A stretch of DNA of 64,000 bases from Salvelinus alpinus (GCF_045679555.1 NC_092096.1:25591817-25655816); one strand, 5' to 3'; shown: positions 15,235 to 28,417, counted from the stretch's first letter. Numbers and translations: made by a program. The notes: a model not told the origin generated them from the letters alone.

Positions 15235-16526
15235 AAAGTGATTGCAGGTCTTGATTGGGAGACCTAGCTAAAACAACAGGTAAGATAACAGCAGCAATAA
15301 CAGGGTGCTAGTCTAACACAGCAACAACAGGTAAAAATGGCGACGACTAGGCAGAGAGGGTCGGATTAACTACACACAGATCCTGAGTTAAAGCACAGAG
15401 CCGACAGATAAAACACAAATAAACAGAATGGAGTACCGTGAATTAATGGACAGTCAAGCATGCATCAGCTATGTAGCCACGTGATCATAGTGTCCAGGGG
15501 GCAGCCGTAGATGGAGCAGGGAGGCCTCCACTAAGCTAGCACGCGGCGTTTAAAGTTAGTAGCCCGGGGGGTGGTCTGCTCAGACGGAGGGGGTCTGCTC
15601 AGACGTGGTCGTGTCGACAGAGAGTCCAAGCCGGATGGCGAAAGAGAGGTTGTGAATTGTAGAGTTGTGTTTGCTAACTGGTGCTAGCTTCGTGGCAGTG
15701 GCGCTAGCTGCGCTAGCTGCAAGCTAGCTGTGAGGATCAGAAGTAGTGGCTCAGGGATTACGGCAGGAATCCGGCGTTGTTGTCGAGAGACAGTCCGATG
15801 CTGGTAAATTGGTGAGTAATATCCAGGCTAATAACAGGGCTGGTGTCTGTGCAGAAGGTAAGAGCTACTAGCAGCGGCAAAAAAATGGCTAAATTAGCTT
15901 GTAGCTGATTTAGACCAGTTGTGATGGATTGGCAGGGCTCTGTGTCGGCAAAAAAAAAGGTCCAGTCCAATTGGCAAAAGAGTTATTGTAGCCCAAGAAT
16001 TCGCTGGTAGACCTCTTCGGCTAGCCGGCAGATGGGCCTAGCTCGAGGCTAGCTCAAGGCTAACTGGTGCTTGTTTCGGGACAGAGGTGTTAGCCAGTAG
16101 TAGCCACTCGGTTGCAGCTAGCTAGCTGTGATGATACGGTGTAATTGTCCAGAGCTTGCGTCAGGAATCCGGTGATGTGGTAGAGAAAAAGCAGTCCTAT
16201 ATGCTCTGGGTTGATATCGCGCTTGCAGACTGGCAGGTATTGGCCCGGTATTGAAGCTGGCTGTGTCCGAGTTGAGGGTGAAGACCGCAGCAGTGGCTAA
16301 CTGACTACTAGCTAGTAGCTAGTTATCTGGCTAGCTTCTGATTGGGGTTACGGTTCTAAAGTATAAAAAAATAGCAGGTCCGTACCACATTGGGTGAGGC
16401 GGAATGTAGGAATGTATATTCAGTTCCTAGATGGAAAGTGAAATTAAAATATATACGAAATGTATACGAAAAATACGAAGACTATTTACACGGGACAAGA
16501 CAAGACAAAGACACGTCCGACTGCTA
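15235..16526 (-). promoter_or_regulatory. LINE copy 1 5' UTR / internal promoter region
   Basis: About 1.3 kb with no long frame and very many AGCT, GCTAGC and CTAG words. It contains two related blocks about 320 bp apart, each with 'ccggattcctg' followed by 'cacagctagct' and 'caccagttagc' (minus strand). Such repeated 5' UTR blocks recall the promoter monomers of some mammalian L1 families. Promoter activity is inferred, since full-length LINEs need an internal promoter. Confidence 0.55.
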
Positions 16527-16535
16527 CGCCATCTT

Positions 16536-16537
<2 letters not shown>
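16527..16537 (-). promoter_or_regulatory. YY1-like site at LINE 5' terminus (copy 1)
   Basis: The minus strand reads 'ccaagatggcg', matching the core of the YY1 consensus (AAnATGGCG). It lies within the first dozen bases of the element. Human L1 also carries a YY1 site near its 5' end that positions transcription start. Binding here is inferred from the motif only. Confidence 0.6.

Positions 16538-16539
<2 letters not shown>

Positions 16540-16615
<76 letters not shown>
16540..16615. repeat. (GT)n microsatellite, right half of a split tract
   Basis: About 38 GT repeats directly abutting the 5' end of LINE copy 1, followed by 'gagagagagtatgtgtgtgtcc'-like impure sequence. Together with 11423-11547 it appears to be the tract into which the LINE inserted. 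Confidence 0.97.
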
Positions 16616-16623
<8 letters not shown>

Positions 16624-16639
16624 TATGTGTGTGTCCGTT

Positions 16640-17150
16640 GTAGGCCTCATTCTGACCTAGGACAGGAAGAGCCATTGTTGAGTTGACATTTTGTGCTGAA
16701 TTGAGTTTTAAAGAGCAAAACAGTTCAAAGTCAGATAACCCATGATGATACTGCTCTACAGTACTAATAATAACCTTACAATATACTGACCTCCTGCCTA
16801 ACATACACACAAAAATGGTTCCTGTATGCTCTTTCCCATCTGAATTAGTTTTTTAAATGCCCCTTTTACATTAGGAAAAAAACGTTTTCACAAAGTTCAT
16901 ACCTCAACTAACGTTTTGGTCAACCTTTTTATAAAACAGTGCATTGTATTTTTCTCATTGACCACCGTTCAGAATGATGAGGCAAGTATGCAGCGGTAGC
17001 ACCTGAATCCTTTTCTGGGGAAGTGTCATTCTGAAGAGGTTAATGATGATGAGGTTAAGGTTAATGATTTCTACAAGAAATGACAGGTGTCAGAACTTCC
17101 TTTGGTTGGAACTTTCCTCTGATTCATGTCCGAATTCACTTCACTGATTC
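16640..17150. other. Spacer without a recognised gene
   Basis: AT-rich DNA with no coding frame, repeat or RNA gene that I can support. Confidence 0.5.
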
Positions 17151-17152
17151 AT

Positions 17153-17403
17153 CCCACTGGGCACAGACGTCAGTTAAACATCTAGTTTTGATTTACATTT
17201 GGTTGAGTTGTCAACTAACGTGAATTCAACATGAAATGTAAAAAAAAATCACCATGTCATTGGATTTAGGTTAAGAGTTTGGATAATGACAAAATGCCCT
17301 TACGTTCATTACTTTTTGCAAATACAATCAGTTTTCCACGTTGATACAACATTTATTTTGATTTGAAATGACGTGGAAACAACGTTGATTCAACCATTTT
17401 GTG
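17153..17403. mobile_element. MITE-like interspersed repeat (CCCACTGGGCACAGACGTC family)
   Basis: Starts near 'cccactgggcacagacgtca' and ends with 'aacgttgattcaacc'. Internal words such as 'acgtggaaac' and 'aacgttgattc' are typical of an abundant teleost repeat. A related copy in reverse orientation lies at about 54123-54246, sharing 'gttgacttgtcaactaacgtgaattca'-type sequence. There is no coding capacity. The class is not certain. Confidence 0.65.
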
Positions 17404-17760
17404 TGAATATATTTAGTGTAGTTGTTTCTAAAAATGCTACCTTTTTTAATGTTTCACCAATGACATTTTTCTGAAATTTACTGGAGGATGGTCCTCCCCT
17501 TCCTTCTCTGAGTAGACTCCACTGACCACTAGAATGTTCCTTCCAGGACACGTGTCAGAATTGTATGAAGTGTGCTCATAAGGTCAGATGACTGTCTGGT
17601 TTAAAGGAACACTGCTGTGACTGCACTCTGGTCAAACATTCTCCTGGGACTGGAAGTGGAAAGTGAGCGCTGCAAGTTTAGACGCTGGCTATGACAACTG
17701 CTATCACCAGCAACTCACTGACTGCCTCCCCACTCATATCTCCACAAACACACCCACGGA

Positions 17761-18718
<958 letters not shown>

Positions 18719-18947
18719 AGTTCTCAATTGTGTTGCTACAGTAGCTCTTGATGACGTGTTGAGTTCTCAGTTGTGTTGCTACAGTAGCTCTTGATGACGT
18801 GTTGAGTTCTCAGTTGTGTTGCTACAGTAGCTCTTGATGACGTGTTGAGTTCTCAGTTGTGTTGCTACAGTAGCTCTTGATGACGTGTTGAGTTCTCAGT
18901 TGTGTTGCTACAGTAGCTCTTGATGACGTGTTGAGTTCTCAGTTGTG
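18719..18947. repeat. 43-bp minisatellite, about 5 units
   Basis: Unit 'gttgctacagtagctcttga' + 'tgacgtgttgagttctcagttgt', five nearly perfect copies. The flanks to about 19230 contain degenerate 'gtgtgttcag' and 'gcttgatttgtg' words, so a looser, older repeat surrounds the homogenised core. Confidence 0.95.
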
Positions 18948-19625
18948 TGTTTGGTGCTTGATTTATGTGTTCAGTTCTCAGTTGTGTGTTCTCAGCTCTG
19001 CATTCTTCAGTTTTCAATCATGTTGATTTGTATTTTTGTAGCTTTAGTTTGTGTGTTTACGGCTTGATTTGTGTGTTCAGCTCTTCATACTTGTGTTCAG
19101 GGCTTTCTTGTGTGATGATGAGTGCTTGATTTGTGCATTCCACCCCCAATTGTGTGTTCAGGGCTTTATTGTGTGATGATGAGTGCTTGATTTGTGCGTT
19201 CTGCCCCTCAGTTTTGTGTTCAGGGTTTTGATTTGTGTGGCTGATGTCCGTGCATAGACATACAGGTGTTTCACATAAGTTCCGTAAAAAAGGAGTTTAC
19301 CGCTCACCTAAATCTTTCCATATGGGGTGCTGCCCCCTTTATTCCTCAGGTTTCAGCTGACGAGCCCCGGAGAGAAAGCAGCACTCCATAAGACATGCCG
19401 TTTGTTAGGATTTTCACTGGAAACCTCAAAAGGTAAAGAAGAAGCTGTGGGTCAAAGAGATTCATTGGTCGGATTGGACTCCAGTTCCACCATAGATACT
19501 GTACTTCGAGACTGAGAGAAGCATAAAACCGGACGGGTTATCAGAACATTGTGTAAAACAGTCATCTGTGAACACAAGACATGTGGAGAACTATGAATGA
19601 TAGTATACTTTACGTGGATCTGATG
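18948..19625. other. Stretch without a recognised gene
   Basis: TG-rich degenerate repeats up to about 19230, then ordinary sequence. No supported gene. Confidence 0.45.
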
Positions 19626-19712
19626 CCTCCGACGAAGCATGGTGCTGGAATGACCCGAGTTGGGGATTTGATTCCCCAATACTGAATCAACTGTAAATCG
19701 CTAAATGACCAC
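19626..19712 (+). mobile_element. SINE fragment, probable
   Basis: Contains 'gaagcatggtgctgg', a B-box-like 'gatttgattcccc' and the tail words 'ctgtaaatcgctaaatgacc'. These resemble the end of tRNA-derived fish SINEs ('...taagagcgtctgctaaatgacc'), with an internal deletion. Called from pattern memory. Confidence 0.5.
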
Positions 19713-21330
19713 ATCATATTCAGTAATGTGTTTAAACTTTTCAAGTCCTCTGAATGTGACTTGTCTGTAGACAGCATCTGTTTCTTCATTCTCTTTTAGC
19801 CATTTGGTCTGTTCCAATATGGCGTTTACAGAACATGTGTAGGAGTGATCAGGTGACCAGACACCTGTCAATAAAACATGATAGTTGGGGTGAAAGAGGG
19901 CACAGCGCCTTTATAGAACCCCTCTATCCAGTCCTTTAAGCCATTACACAGCCTGTATGCAATCACACCTCCCGTTCACAGCTCTCTGCACTGCTTTGAG
20001 TAGAAAAACTGCCCCCAATTCAATGACACACCTGGAACAATTTGATCTGTCACAGTTGAACATGTTCAAGCTGGAGGGAGGGAATTGAGTTGGGACTACT
20101 GAGTGCACCGTGCACCTTGCCCTCGAAATAACCTCCCTTTTCTGTTGCCAGAGCAGGGGCATTTTGTAATAATTTACTGGGACAAAAAAGGTTTTGTGCC
20201 CATTAACTTGGTCCACTTAGTACACAGTAGAACTTGTATTCTGGCAGAACAGTTTTGGATGGAGCAAACCTTGTTTCTCTCTTCCAATGGAAGATATTTT
20301 GGGATAATGTTTTTGTAAGCCCACTATTATCATGCAGGTCATGCGAGGGGTGAATTTGTCGGCGGGCCCATCTTTTGTTAGTGTGATGTGAATTCAGGAT
20401 GTCATGTTTTGACGTTCCCTTCCTCAAATGAGTGCTGTGTCAGAGCAGCAGATAGTCCTTGATGGATTTTCGTTTCCAACATCCATCCCCTTTTTCAGTT
20501 GCTCAGGAAGGAAAGAACACAACGAAATTACTTTAGAAAACTTCCAGTTTTATTCATTTCTTAATTGCACCAAACAGACTTGTTTCAAAACCACATGCTC
20601 CTTAAAACATCACTGGCCTGGCTATACAGGCCAGCAAACCCTTAGAGTGAGCACTGGCACCACACACATCTGTTTTCACTTTCAAACGCCTTCCCCTATT
20701 TTATACTCCTTCATCTAACACACACAATGGACTTCTTATCCCCGGCAAACCTGGCCCACTTCTACCTTATATGACTTAAATAGGCCAATGAATCGTGCCA
20801 TGTCTTCAGCATAATTAACTCATTAGCATGGAGGACTGGACGTGTCATGAAACGCAAATGTACAGTGTCACATTGTGGGTAATATTGTCACTAGGGTAGA
20901 TGGAAGAAAATCTAGGTTTACACGACTTTTGATGAAAAGCAATCATCATCAATCATGGTGAATTCTGTGTCAAGGTGGCTCTGAGTTGATTCCTCTACCA
21001 TTCAGGGCGTGTGGAGAGTGACAGTGACATAGACGACACAGGAAGCCCCTATTGGCTCCAGGGATGACGCAGAGGAAGATGAAGGATGATTCTACTGGAT
21101 CAGACGAGGGCGCTACAGTAATGAAATGTAATGTATGTCGTTGGCTGTCATTATGTCCTTGAGAAACCAATAAACGCTGCAGGACACAGGACCAGTATAT
21201 AGATCATCCTACCGCTTGGCTGTCCCCTCTCCCCTTCATCAGAACATATACCATCACATTATTGGGAATGGGAATGAGGTAGCATTCCTCTGGGGAAAGA
21301 GCACTATTCCTGTCAGGAAGATGGAGTTCG
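19713..21330. other. Stretch without a recognised gene
   Basis: About 1.6 kb of ordinary AT-moderate sequence. Frames of 60-96 codons occur at chance level and show no domain, signal or splice context that I can support. Confidence 0.5.
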
Positions 21331-21440
21331 TCCCAAATGGCACCCTGTTCCCTACATAGTGCACTAGTTTTAACCAGAGCCCTTAATGGGCCCTGGTCAA
21401 AAGTAGTGCACAGTATAGGGAATAGGTTGCCATTTGGGGG
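21331..21440. mobile_element. Fold-back MITE-like palindrome
   Basis: Left arm 'tcccaaatggcaccctgttc' through 'agtgcactagttttaaccag'. The right arm is its inverted counterpart, from 'ctggtcaaaagtagtgcac' to 'gttgccatttgggg'. The centre is 'agcccttaatgggcc'. The whole 110 bp is a near-perfect hairpin. Very similar sequences are abundant in teleosts. It is non-coding. Confidence 0.8.
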
Positions 21441-21616
21441 GCAACTATAGTGTCAGCCAGCCTGCATACATACCACTGGGCTGAAGAGGATGATTCCACC
21501 ATGTTTACTGTCAACACACTCCAAGCTAGTGTCCGTCTCCCCAGGGACCCTGAATCCATCTCTTATTTCCTATCTCTCATTTACTAATTCCTGGGTTCAA
21601 CCCCTCCCATTAGTGT

Positions 21617-21627
21617 CCAAGATGGCG
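21617..21627 (+). promoter_or_regulatory. YY1-like site at LINE 5' terminus (copy 2)
   Basis: 'ccaagatggcg' within the first dozen bases of the element, identical to copy 1. Confidence 0.6.
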
Positions 21628-22851
21628 TAGCAGTCGGACGTGTCTTTGTCTTGTCCTGTCCCGTGTAAATAGTCTTCGTATTTTTCGTATACATTTCGTA
21701 TATATTTTAATTTCACTTTCCATCTAGGAACTGAATATACATTCCTACATTCCGCCTCACCCAATGTGGTACGGACCTGCTATTTTTTATACTTTAGAAC
21801 CGTAACCCCAATCAGAAGCTAGCCAGATAACTAGCTACTAGCTAGTAGTCAGTTAGCCACTGCTGCGGTCTTCACCCTCAACTCGGACACAGCCAGCTTC
21901 AATACCGGGCCAATACCTGCCAGTCTGCAAGCGCGATATCAACCCAGAGCATATAGGACTGCTTTTTCTCTACCACATCACCGGATTCCTGACGCAAGCT
22001 CTGGACAATTATACCGTATCATCACAGCTAGCTAGCTGCAACCGAGTGGCTACTACTGGCTAACACCTCTGTCCCGAAGCAAGCACCAGTTAGCCTTGAG
22101 CTAGCCTCGAGCTAGGCCCATCTGCCGGCTAGCTGAAGAGGTCTACCAGCGAATTCTTGGGCTACAATACCAGCTACAAGCTAATTTAGCCATTTTTTTT
22201 TGCCGCTGCTAGTAGCTTTCACCTTCTGCACAGACACCAGCCCTGTTATTAGCCTGGATATTACTCACCAATTTACCAGCATCGGACTGTCTCTCGACAA
22301 CAACGCCGGATTCCTGCCGTAATCCCTGAGCCACTACTTCTGATCCTCACAGCTAGCTTGTAGCTAGCGCAGCTAGCGCCACTGCCACGAAGCTAGCACC
22401 AGTTAGCAAACACAATTCTACAATTCACAACCTCTCTTTCGCCATCGCCATCTGGCTTGGATTCTCTGTCGACACGACCACGTCTGAGCAGACCCCCTCC
22501 GTCTGAGCAGACCACCCCCCGGGCTACTAACTTTAAACGCCGCGTGCTAGCTTAGTGGAGGCCTCCCTGCTCCATCTACGGCTGCCCCCTGGACACTATG
22601 ATCACTTGGCTACATAGCTGATGCATGCTTGACTGTCCATTAATTCACGGTACTCCATTCTGTTTATTTGTGTTTTATCTGTCGGCTCTGTGCTTTAACT
22701 CAGGATCTGTGTGTAGTTAATCCGACCCTCTCTGCCTAGTCGTCGCCATTTTTACCTGTTGTTGCTGTGTTAGACTAGCACCCTGTTATTGCTGCTGTTA
22801 TCTTACCTGTTGTTTTAGCTAGGTCTCCCAATCAAGACCTGCAATCACTTT
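21628..22851 (+). promoter_or_regulatory. LINE copy 2 5' UTR with repeated blocks
   Basis: Two related blocks: one has 'ccggattcctg' at 21981 and 'caccagttagc' at 22084; the other has the same words at 22307 and 22397. Each includes 'cacagctagct'. The region is dense in AGCT/CTAG and has no long frame. A monomer-like promoter structure is inferred. Confidence 0.55.
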
Positions 22852-25800
22852 ATGCCTTATTGTATGTCTCTCTCAAATATCAATATGCCTTGCATACTGT
22901 TGTTCAGGCTAGTTATCATTATCATTGTTTTGGTTTGCAATGGACCCTGTAGTTCCACTCTCCGTACCTCTGATACCTCCTTGGTCCCACCCCCCACACA
23001 TGCGGTGACCTCACCCATTGAGACCAGCATGTCCAGAGATACAACCTCTCTTATCATCACCCAGTGCCTGGGCTTGCCTCCGCTGTACCCACGCCCCACC
23101 ATACCCCTGTCTGCACATTATGCCCAGAATCTATTCTACCACGCCCATAAATCTGCTCCTTTTATTCTTTGTCCCCAACGCTCTAGGCGACCAGTTTTGA
23201 TAGCCTTTAGCCGCACCCTCATCCTACTACTCCTCTGTTCCTCGGGTGATGTGGAGGTAAACCCAGGCCCTGCATGTCCCCAGTCACCCTCATTTGTTGA
23301 CTTCTGTGATCGAAAAAGCCTTGGCCTCATGCATGTCAACATCAGAAGCCGCCTCCCTAAGTTTGCCTTACTCACCGCTTTAGCACACTCTGCCAACCCT
23401 GATGTCCTTGCCGTGTCCGAATCCTGGCTTAGGAAGGCCACCAAAAATTCTGAGATTTCCATACCCAACTATAACACTTTCCGTCAAGATAGAACTGCCA
23501 AAGGGGGAGGAGTTGCAATCTACTGCAGAGATAGCCTGCAAAGTTCTGTCATACTTTCCAGGTCTATGCCCAAACAGTTCGAACTTCTAATTTTAAAAAT
23601 TAATCTCTCCAGAAATAAGTCTCTCACTGTTGCCGCCTGCTACCGACCCCCCTCAGCTCCCAGCTGTGCCCTGGACACCATCTGTGAATTGATCGCTCCC
23701 CATCTAGCTTCAGAGTTTGTTCTGTTAGGTGACCTAAACTGGGATATGCTTAACACCCCGGCAGTCCTACAATCCAAGCTTGATGCCCTCAATCTCACAC
23801 AAATCATCAAGGAACCCACCAGGTACAACCCTAAATCCGTAAACATGGGCACCCTAATAGACATTATCCTGACCAACCTGCCCTCCAAATACACCTCTGC
23901 TGTCTTCAATCAAGATCTCAGCGATCACTGCCTCATTGCCTGTATCCGCCACGGGTCCGCGGTCAAACGACCACCCCTCATCACTGTCAAACGCTCCCTA
24001 AAACACTTCTGCGAGCAGGCCTTTCTAATCGACCTGGCCCGGGTACCCTGGAAGGATATTGACCTCATCCCGTCAGTTGAGGATGCCTGGTCATTCTTTA
24101 AATGTTACTTCCTCACCATATTAGACAAGCATGCTCCGTTCAAAAAATGCAGAACCAAGAACAGATATAGCCCTTGGTTCACTCCAGACCTGACTGCCCT
24201 CGACCAGCACAAAAACATCCTGTGGCGAACTGCAATAGCATCGAAGAGCCCCCGCGATATGCAACTGTTCAGGGAAGTCAGGAACCAATACACGCAGTCA
24301 GTCAGGAAAGCAAAGGCCAGCTTTTTCAAGCAGAAATTTGCATCCTGTAGCTCTAACTCCAAAAAGTTCTGGGATACTGTAAAGTCCATGGAGAACAAGA
24401 GCACCTCCTCCCAGCTGCCCACTGCACTGAGGCTAGGTAACACGGTCACCACCGATAAATCCGTGATAATCGAAGACTTCAACAAGCATTTCTCAATGGC
24501 TGGCCATGCCTTCCTCCTGGCGACTCCAACCTTGGCCAACAGCCCCGCCCCCCCCGCTGCTACTCGCCCAAGCCTCCCCAGCTTCTCCTTTACCCAAATC
24601 CAGATAGCAGATGTTCTGAAAGAGCTGGAAAACCTGGACCCATACAAATCAGCTGGGCTTGACAATCTGGACCCCCTATTTCTGAAACTGTCCGCCGCCA
24701 TTGTCGCACCCCCTATCACCAGCCTGTTCAACCTCTCCTTCGTATCATCTGAGATCCCCAAGGATTGGAAAGCTGCCGCGGTCATCCCCCTCTTCAAAGG
24801 GGGAGACACCCTGGACCCAAACTGTTACAGACCTATATCCATCCTGCCCTGCCTATCTAAGGTCTTCGAAAGCCAAGTCAACAAACAGATCACTGACCAT
24901 CTCGAATCCCACCGTACCTTCTCCGCTGTGCAATCCGGTTTCCGAGCCGGTCATGGGTGCACCTCAGCCACGCTCAAGGTACTAAACGATATCATAACCG
25001 CCATCGATAAAAGACATTACTGTGCAGCCGTCTTCATCGACCTGGCCAAGGCTTTCGACTCTGTCAATCACCATATTCTTATCGGCAGACTCAGTAGCCT
25101 CGGTTTTTCTAATGACTGCCTTGCCTGGTTCACCAACTACTTTGCAGACAGAGTTCAGTGTGTCAAATCGGAGGGCATGTTGTCCGGTCCTCTGGCAGTC
25201 TCTATGGGGGTACCACAGGGTTCAATTCTCGGGCCGACTCTTTTCTCTGTATACATCAATGATGTTGCTCTTGCTGCGGGCGATTCCCTGATCCACCTCT
25301 ACGCAGACGACACCATTCTATATACTTCCGGCCCTTCCTTGGACACTGTGCTATCTAACCTCCAAACGAGCTTCAATGCCATACAACACTCCTTCCGTGG
25401 CCTCCAACTGCTCTTAAACGCTAGTAAAACCAAATGCATGCTTTTCAACCGTTCGCTGCCTGCACCCGCACGCCCGACTAGCATCACCACCCTAGACGGT
25501 TCCGACCTAGAATATGTGGACATCTATAAGTACCTAGGTGTCTGGCTAGACTGCAAACTCTCCTTCCAGACTCATATCAAACATCTCCAATCCAAAATCA
25601 AAGCAAGAATCGGCTTTCTATTCCGCAACAAAGCCTCCTTCACTCACGCCGCCAAACTTACCCTAGTAAAACTGACTATCCTACCGATCCTCGACTTCGG
25701 CGATGTCATCTACAAAATAGCTTCCAATACTCTACTCAGCAAACTGGATGCAGTTTATCACAGTGCCATTCGTTTTGTTACTAAAGCACCTTATACGACC

Positions 25801-26145
25801 CACCACTGCGACCTGTATGCCCTAGTCGGCTGGCCCTCGCTACATGTTCGTCGTCAGACCCACTGGCTCCAGGTCATCTACAAGGCTATGCTAGGTAAAG
25901 TGCCGCCTTATCTCAGTTCACTGGTCACGATGGCTACACCCACCCGCAACACGCGCTCCAGCAGGTGTATCTCACTGATCATCCCTAAAGCCAAAACCTA
26001 ATTTGGACGCCTTTCCTTCCAGTTCTCTGCTGCCTGCGACTGGAACGAATTGCAAAAATCTCTGAAGTTGGAGACTTTTATCTCCCTCAACAACTTTAAA
26101 AATCTGCTATCCGAGCAGCTAACCGATCGCTGCAGCTGTACATAG
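22852..26145 (+). pseudogene. LINE endonuclease-RT, nonsense-truncated
   Basis: Counterpart of the copy 1 frame. It reads 1049 codons to a TAA at 25999-26001, where copy 1 has TCA (serine 1050). After that stop the original frame stays open to TAG at 26143-26145, so 48 C-terminal residues are lost by one base change. The other differences are F44L, L167R, L513M, S918A and R927A. L167R falls just after the NIRS endonuclease motif. The 2A-like motif (23245-23271) and YADD (25300-25311) are intact. Whether the truncated protein still works is unknown, because the C-terminus of this LINE group is poorly characterised. This copy is more likely inactive than copy 1. Confidence 0.9.
23245..23271 (+). 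other. 2A-like ribosome-skipping motif
   Basis: Encodes GDVEVNPGP, identical to the motif in copy 1. It is preceded by the same leucine-rich hydrophobic segment. Confidence 0.85.
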
Positions 26146-26524
26146 TCCATCTGTAAACTACCCACCCAATTTACCTACCTCACCCCCCATACTGCTTTTA
26201 TTTATTTACTTTTCTGCTCTTTTGCACACCAGTATCTCTTCTTGCACATGATCATCTGATGATTTATCACTCCAGTGTTAATCTGCTAAATTGTAATTAT
26301 TCGATTTATTGCCTACCTCATGCCTTTTGCACACATTGTATATAGATTCTCTTTTTTTTCTACCATGTTATTGACTTGTTTATTGTTTACTCCATGTGTA
26401 ACTCTGTGTTGTCTGTTCACACTGCTATGCTTTATCTTGGCCAGGTCGCAGTTGCAAATGAGAACTTGTTCTCAACTAGCCTACCTGGTTAAATAAAGGT
26501 GAAATAAAAAAATAAAATAAAAAA

Positions 26525-27060
26525 TTGCACACGTTTAGTAGTTTACCCACTTTGTGCAGTACACACTAGGTTCGCACGACAGGCCCGTAACTTTAACTTG
26601 AGCAGTAGCTCACCTCTTCCCTGATAAGAGTTCAGGAAACAGTCTTGACAGTTTCCCCCTTCCCAATGTTCTGGCCCTTGGCACAGAACATTCCAGAATT
26701 CTGGAGAGGTGTGGAGTAATTAACCAGAGGACCCCTAGGTCGAAGGTCAGGGAGTCCCACCCTCAGGGGTACTCAGTGATATTTTAGGGGGGGGCAGGTA
26801 GCCAACTAAAAACAACCCTGAGGGACGTACAGATTGCCCCAGTGAATTACCTGGCTCAGGTAATGACAGGTGATGGTAGGAGTGGGCTCGCATAGATTTT
26901 TGATCCCCACCTCACACTGTCAATAGACTGTTCTAGAGGAATGAGTCCATCCACTGACTGTGTCCCGGGGAAGGGATGGGGAGGGGATGGGAAGGGGAGG
27001 GGGAATTCTCTAAGAGATGAACAGGAATAGCTGTGAGGTTGAGAGAAAGGACATGCTGTC
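26525..27060. other. Spacer without a recognised gene
   Basis: Ordinary sequence with G-rich patches near 26790 and 26970-27005. Nothing coding is recognised. Confidence 0.5.
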
Positions 27061-27063
27061 TAC

Positions 27064-27120
27064 CTCTCTCTCTTTCTCTCTCTCACTCTCTATCTCTCTC
27101 TCCATCCATCCATCCCTCTC
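27064..27120. repeat. Impure (TC)n / (CATC)n simple repeat
   Basis: Alternating 'ctctctctttctctc' and 'catccatccatc' stretch. Confidence 0.9.
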
Positions 27121-27130
27121 ATCCCTATAT

Positions 27131-27486
<356 letters not shown>

Positions 27487-27954
27487 CCCCCCCCCTGCAG
27501 AAGCCCCAAGGGTAGCCATAATGAACTCCACTATCTCCAGGATTGTCACAGTCTCTCCTCCCTTCAGGCCACTGTTGGGGATATGATGGGAGAGATTTGT
27601 ATTTTTTAAATTTGACTTAACCTTTATTTAACTGATGGGAGAGATACTGGTCGTAACTCGTTCATTATGCCACAGAAGGCTAATTTACACACCCTCCTCT
27701 CTTTATTATGGAACCCTGCCTGTATTTCATCCCTTTTTTCTCCTGACAGGAGATACTTGACATGCATAAATCCTCAGCATTCTTTCCTGTTGATCTCTCA
27801 ATCTCACCCTTTTACTGTGAAACCACCCAGGTGGAGATACACTCTTGTACAGGACACCCCAGGTCATTGAGGTTGTGGTCTCTGTTGCTGTACCCTCTGG
27901 GTATTTGAGTAGAGCACACATGATCTATGACCACTTCCTGGTGGATATTTATTG
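27487..27954. other. Spacer with a SINE-tail fragment
   Basis: Contains a poly(C) run near 27487-27498. A short relic at 27598-27636 ('gacttaacctttatttaact') resembles the 3' tail of a salmonid SINE or LINE in reverse. No gene is recognised. Confidence 0.5.
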
Positions 27955-28040
27955 TGGTTCCAATAGTTCAGTTGGTTAGAACATGGTGCTTGTAAAATTA
28001 GAGTTATGGGGTTGATTCCAACATGGGTCAAATGGTCAAA
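27955..28040 (+). mobile_element. Degenerate tRNA-derived SINE head
   Basis: A-box-like 'tagttcagttggttagaac', then 'atggtgcttgta' and a B-box-like 'ggggttgattcc'. This resembles the head of tRNA-derived fish SINEs. It is too diverged, and lacks the acceptor pairing, for a working tRNA gene. Confidence 0.6.
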
Positions 28041-28075
28041 TAACATTAATTATTACCAATATTATATAGTGTAGC

Positions 28076-28417
28076 TGTCACGCCCTGACCTTAGAGAGAC
28101 GTTTTATTTCTCTATTTAGTTCGGTCAGGGTGTGATGTGGGGCGGGCATTCTATGTTTTGTATTACTTTGTGGTTGGCCGACTGTGGTTCCCAATCAGAG
28201 GCAGCTGTCTATCGTTGCCTCTGATTGGGAATCATACTTAGGTAGCTTGTTTTCCCACCTATGTTGTGGGATCTTGTTTTTTGTTAGCTCTGTGAAGCCT
28301 GCAGAACGTGACGTTTGTTATTCTTTTTGTTGTTTTTGTTTGGTGTTCTGAGTAATTAAACAATCATGAACACTTACCACGCTGCACCTTGGTCCACTTC
28401 TTCAGACGAGCGTTACA
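28076..28417 (+). mobile_element. Solo LTR with 5-bp target duplication
   Basis: Begins TGTCACGCCCTGACC and ends GCGTTACA, so the termini are TG...CA. The flanks are identical 5-bp repeats GTAGC (28071-28075 and 28418-28422). An ATTAAA signal lies at 28355-28360. No internal region or second LTR is present, so it is a recombined solo LTR of an LTR retroelement. The family is not identified. Orientation is inferred from the poly(A) signal. Confidence 0.8.

Larger units (their letters stand above)
21616..26524 (+). mobile_element. Full-length APE-type LINE, copy 2
   Basis: The same element as copy 1, in opposite orientation. It begins 'tccaagatggcgtagcagtc' and ends 'ggttaaataaaggtgaaat' plus an A-rich tail. 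Against copy 1, the first 1049 residues of the frame differ by only five substitutions that I can see. About 77 bp of the 5' UTR is missing near 22165. It has a premature stop. Target duplications are not evident. Its near identity to copy 1 indicates that both inserted recently, or that gene conversion has kept them alike. Confidence 0.97.

Noticed and set aside
21616..26524. Target-site duplication for LINE copy 2
   Set aside because: The flanks share only short words (around 'ttagt'), not enough to claim a duplication.
27955..28040. tRNA gene
   Set aside because: Degenerate anticodon region, no acceptor-stem pairing. It fits a decayed SINE head.
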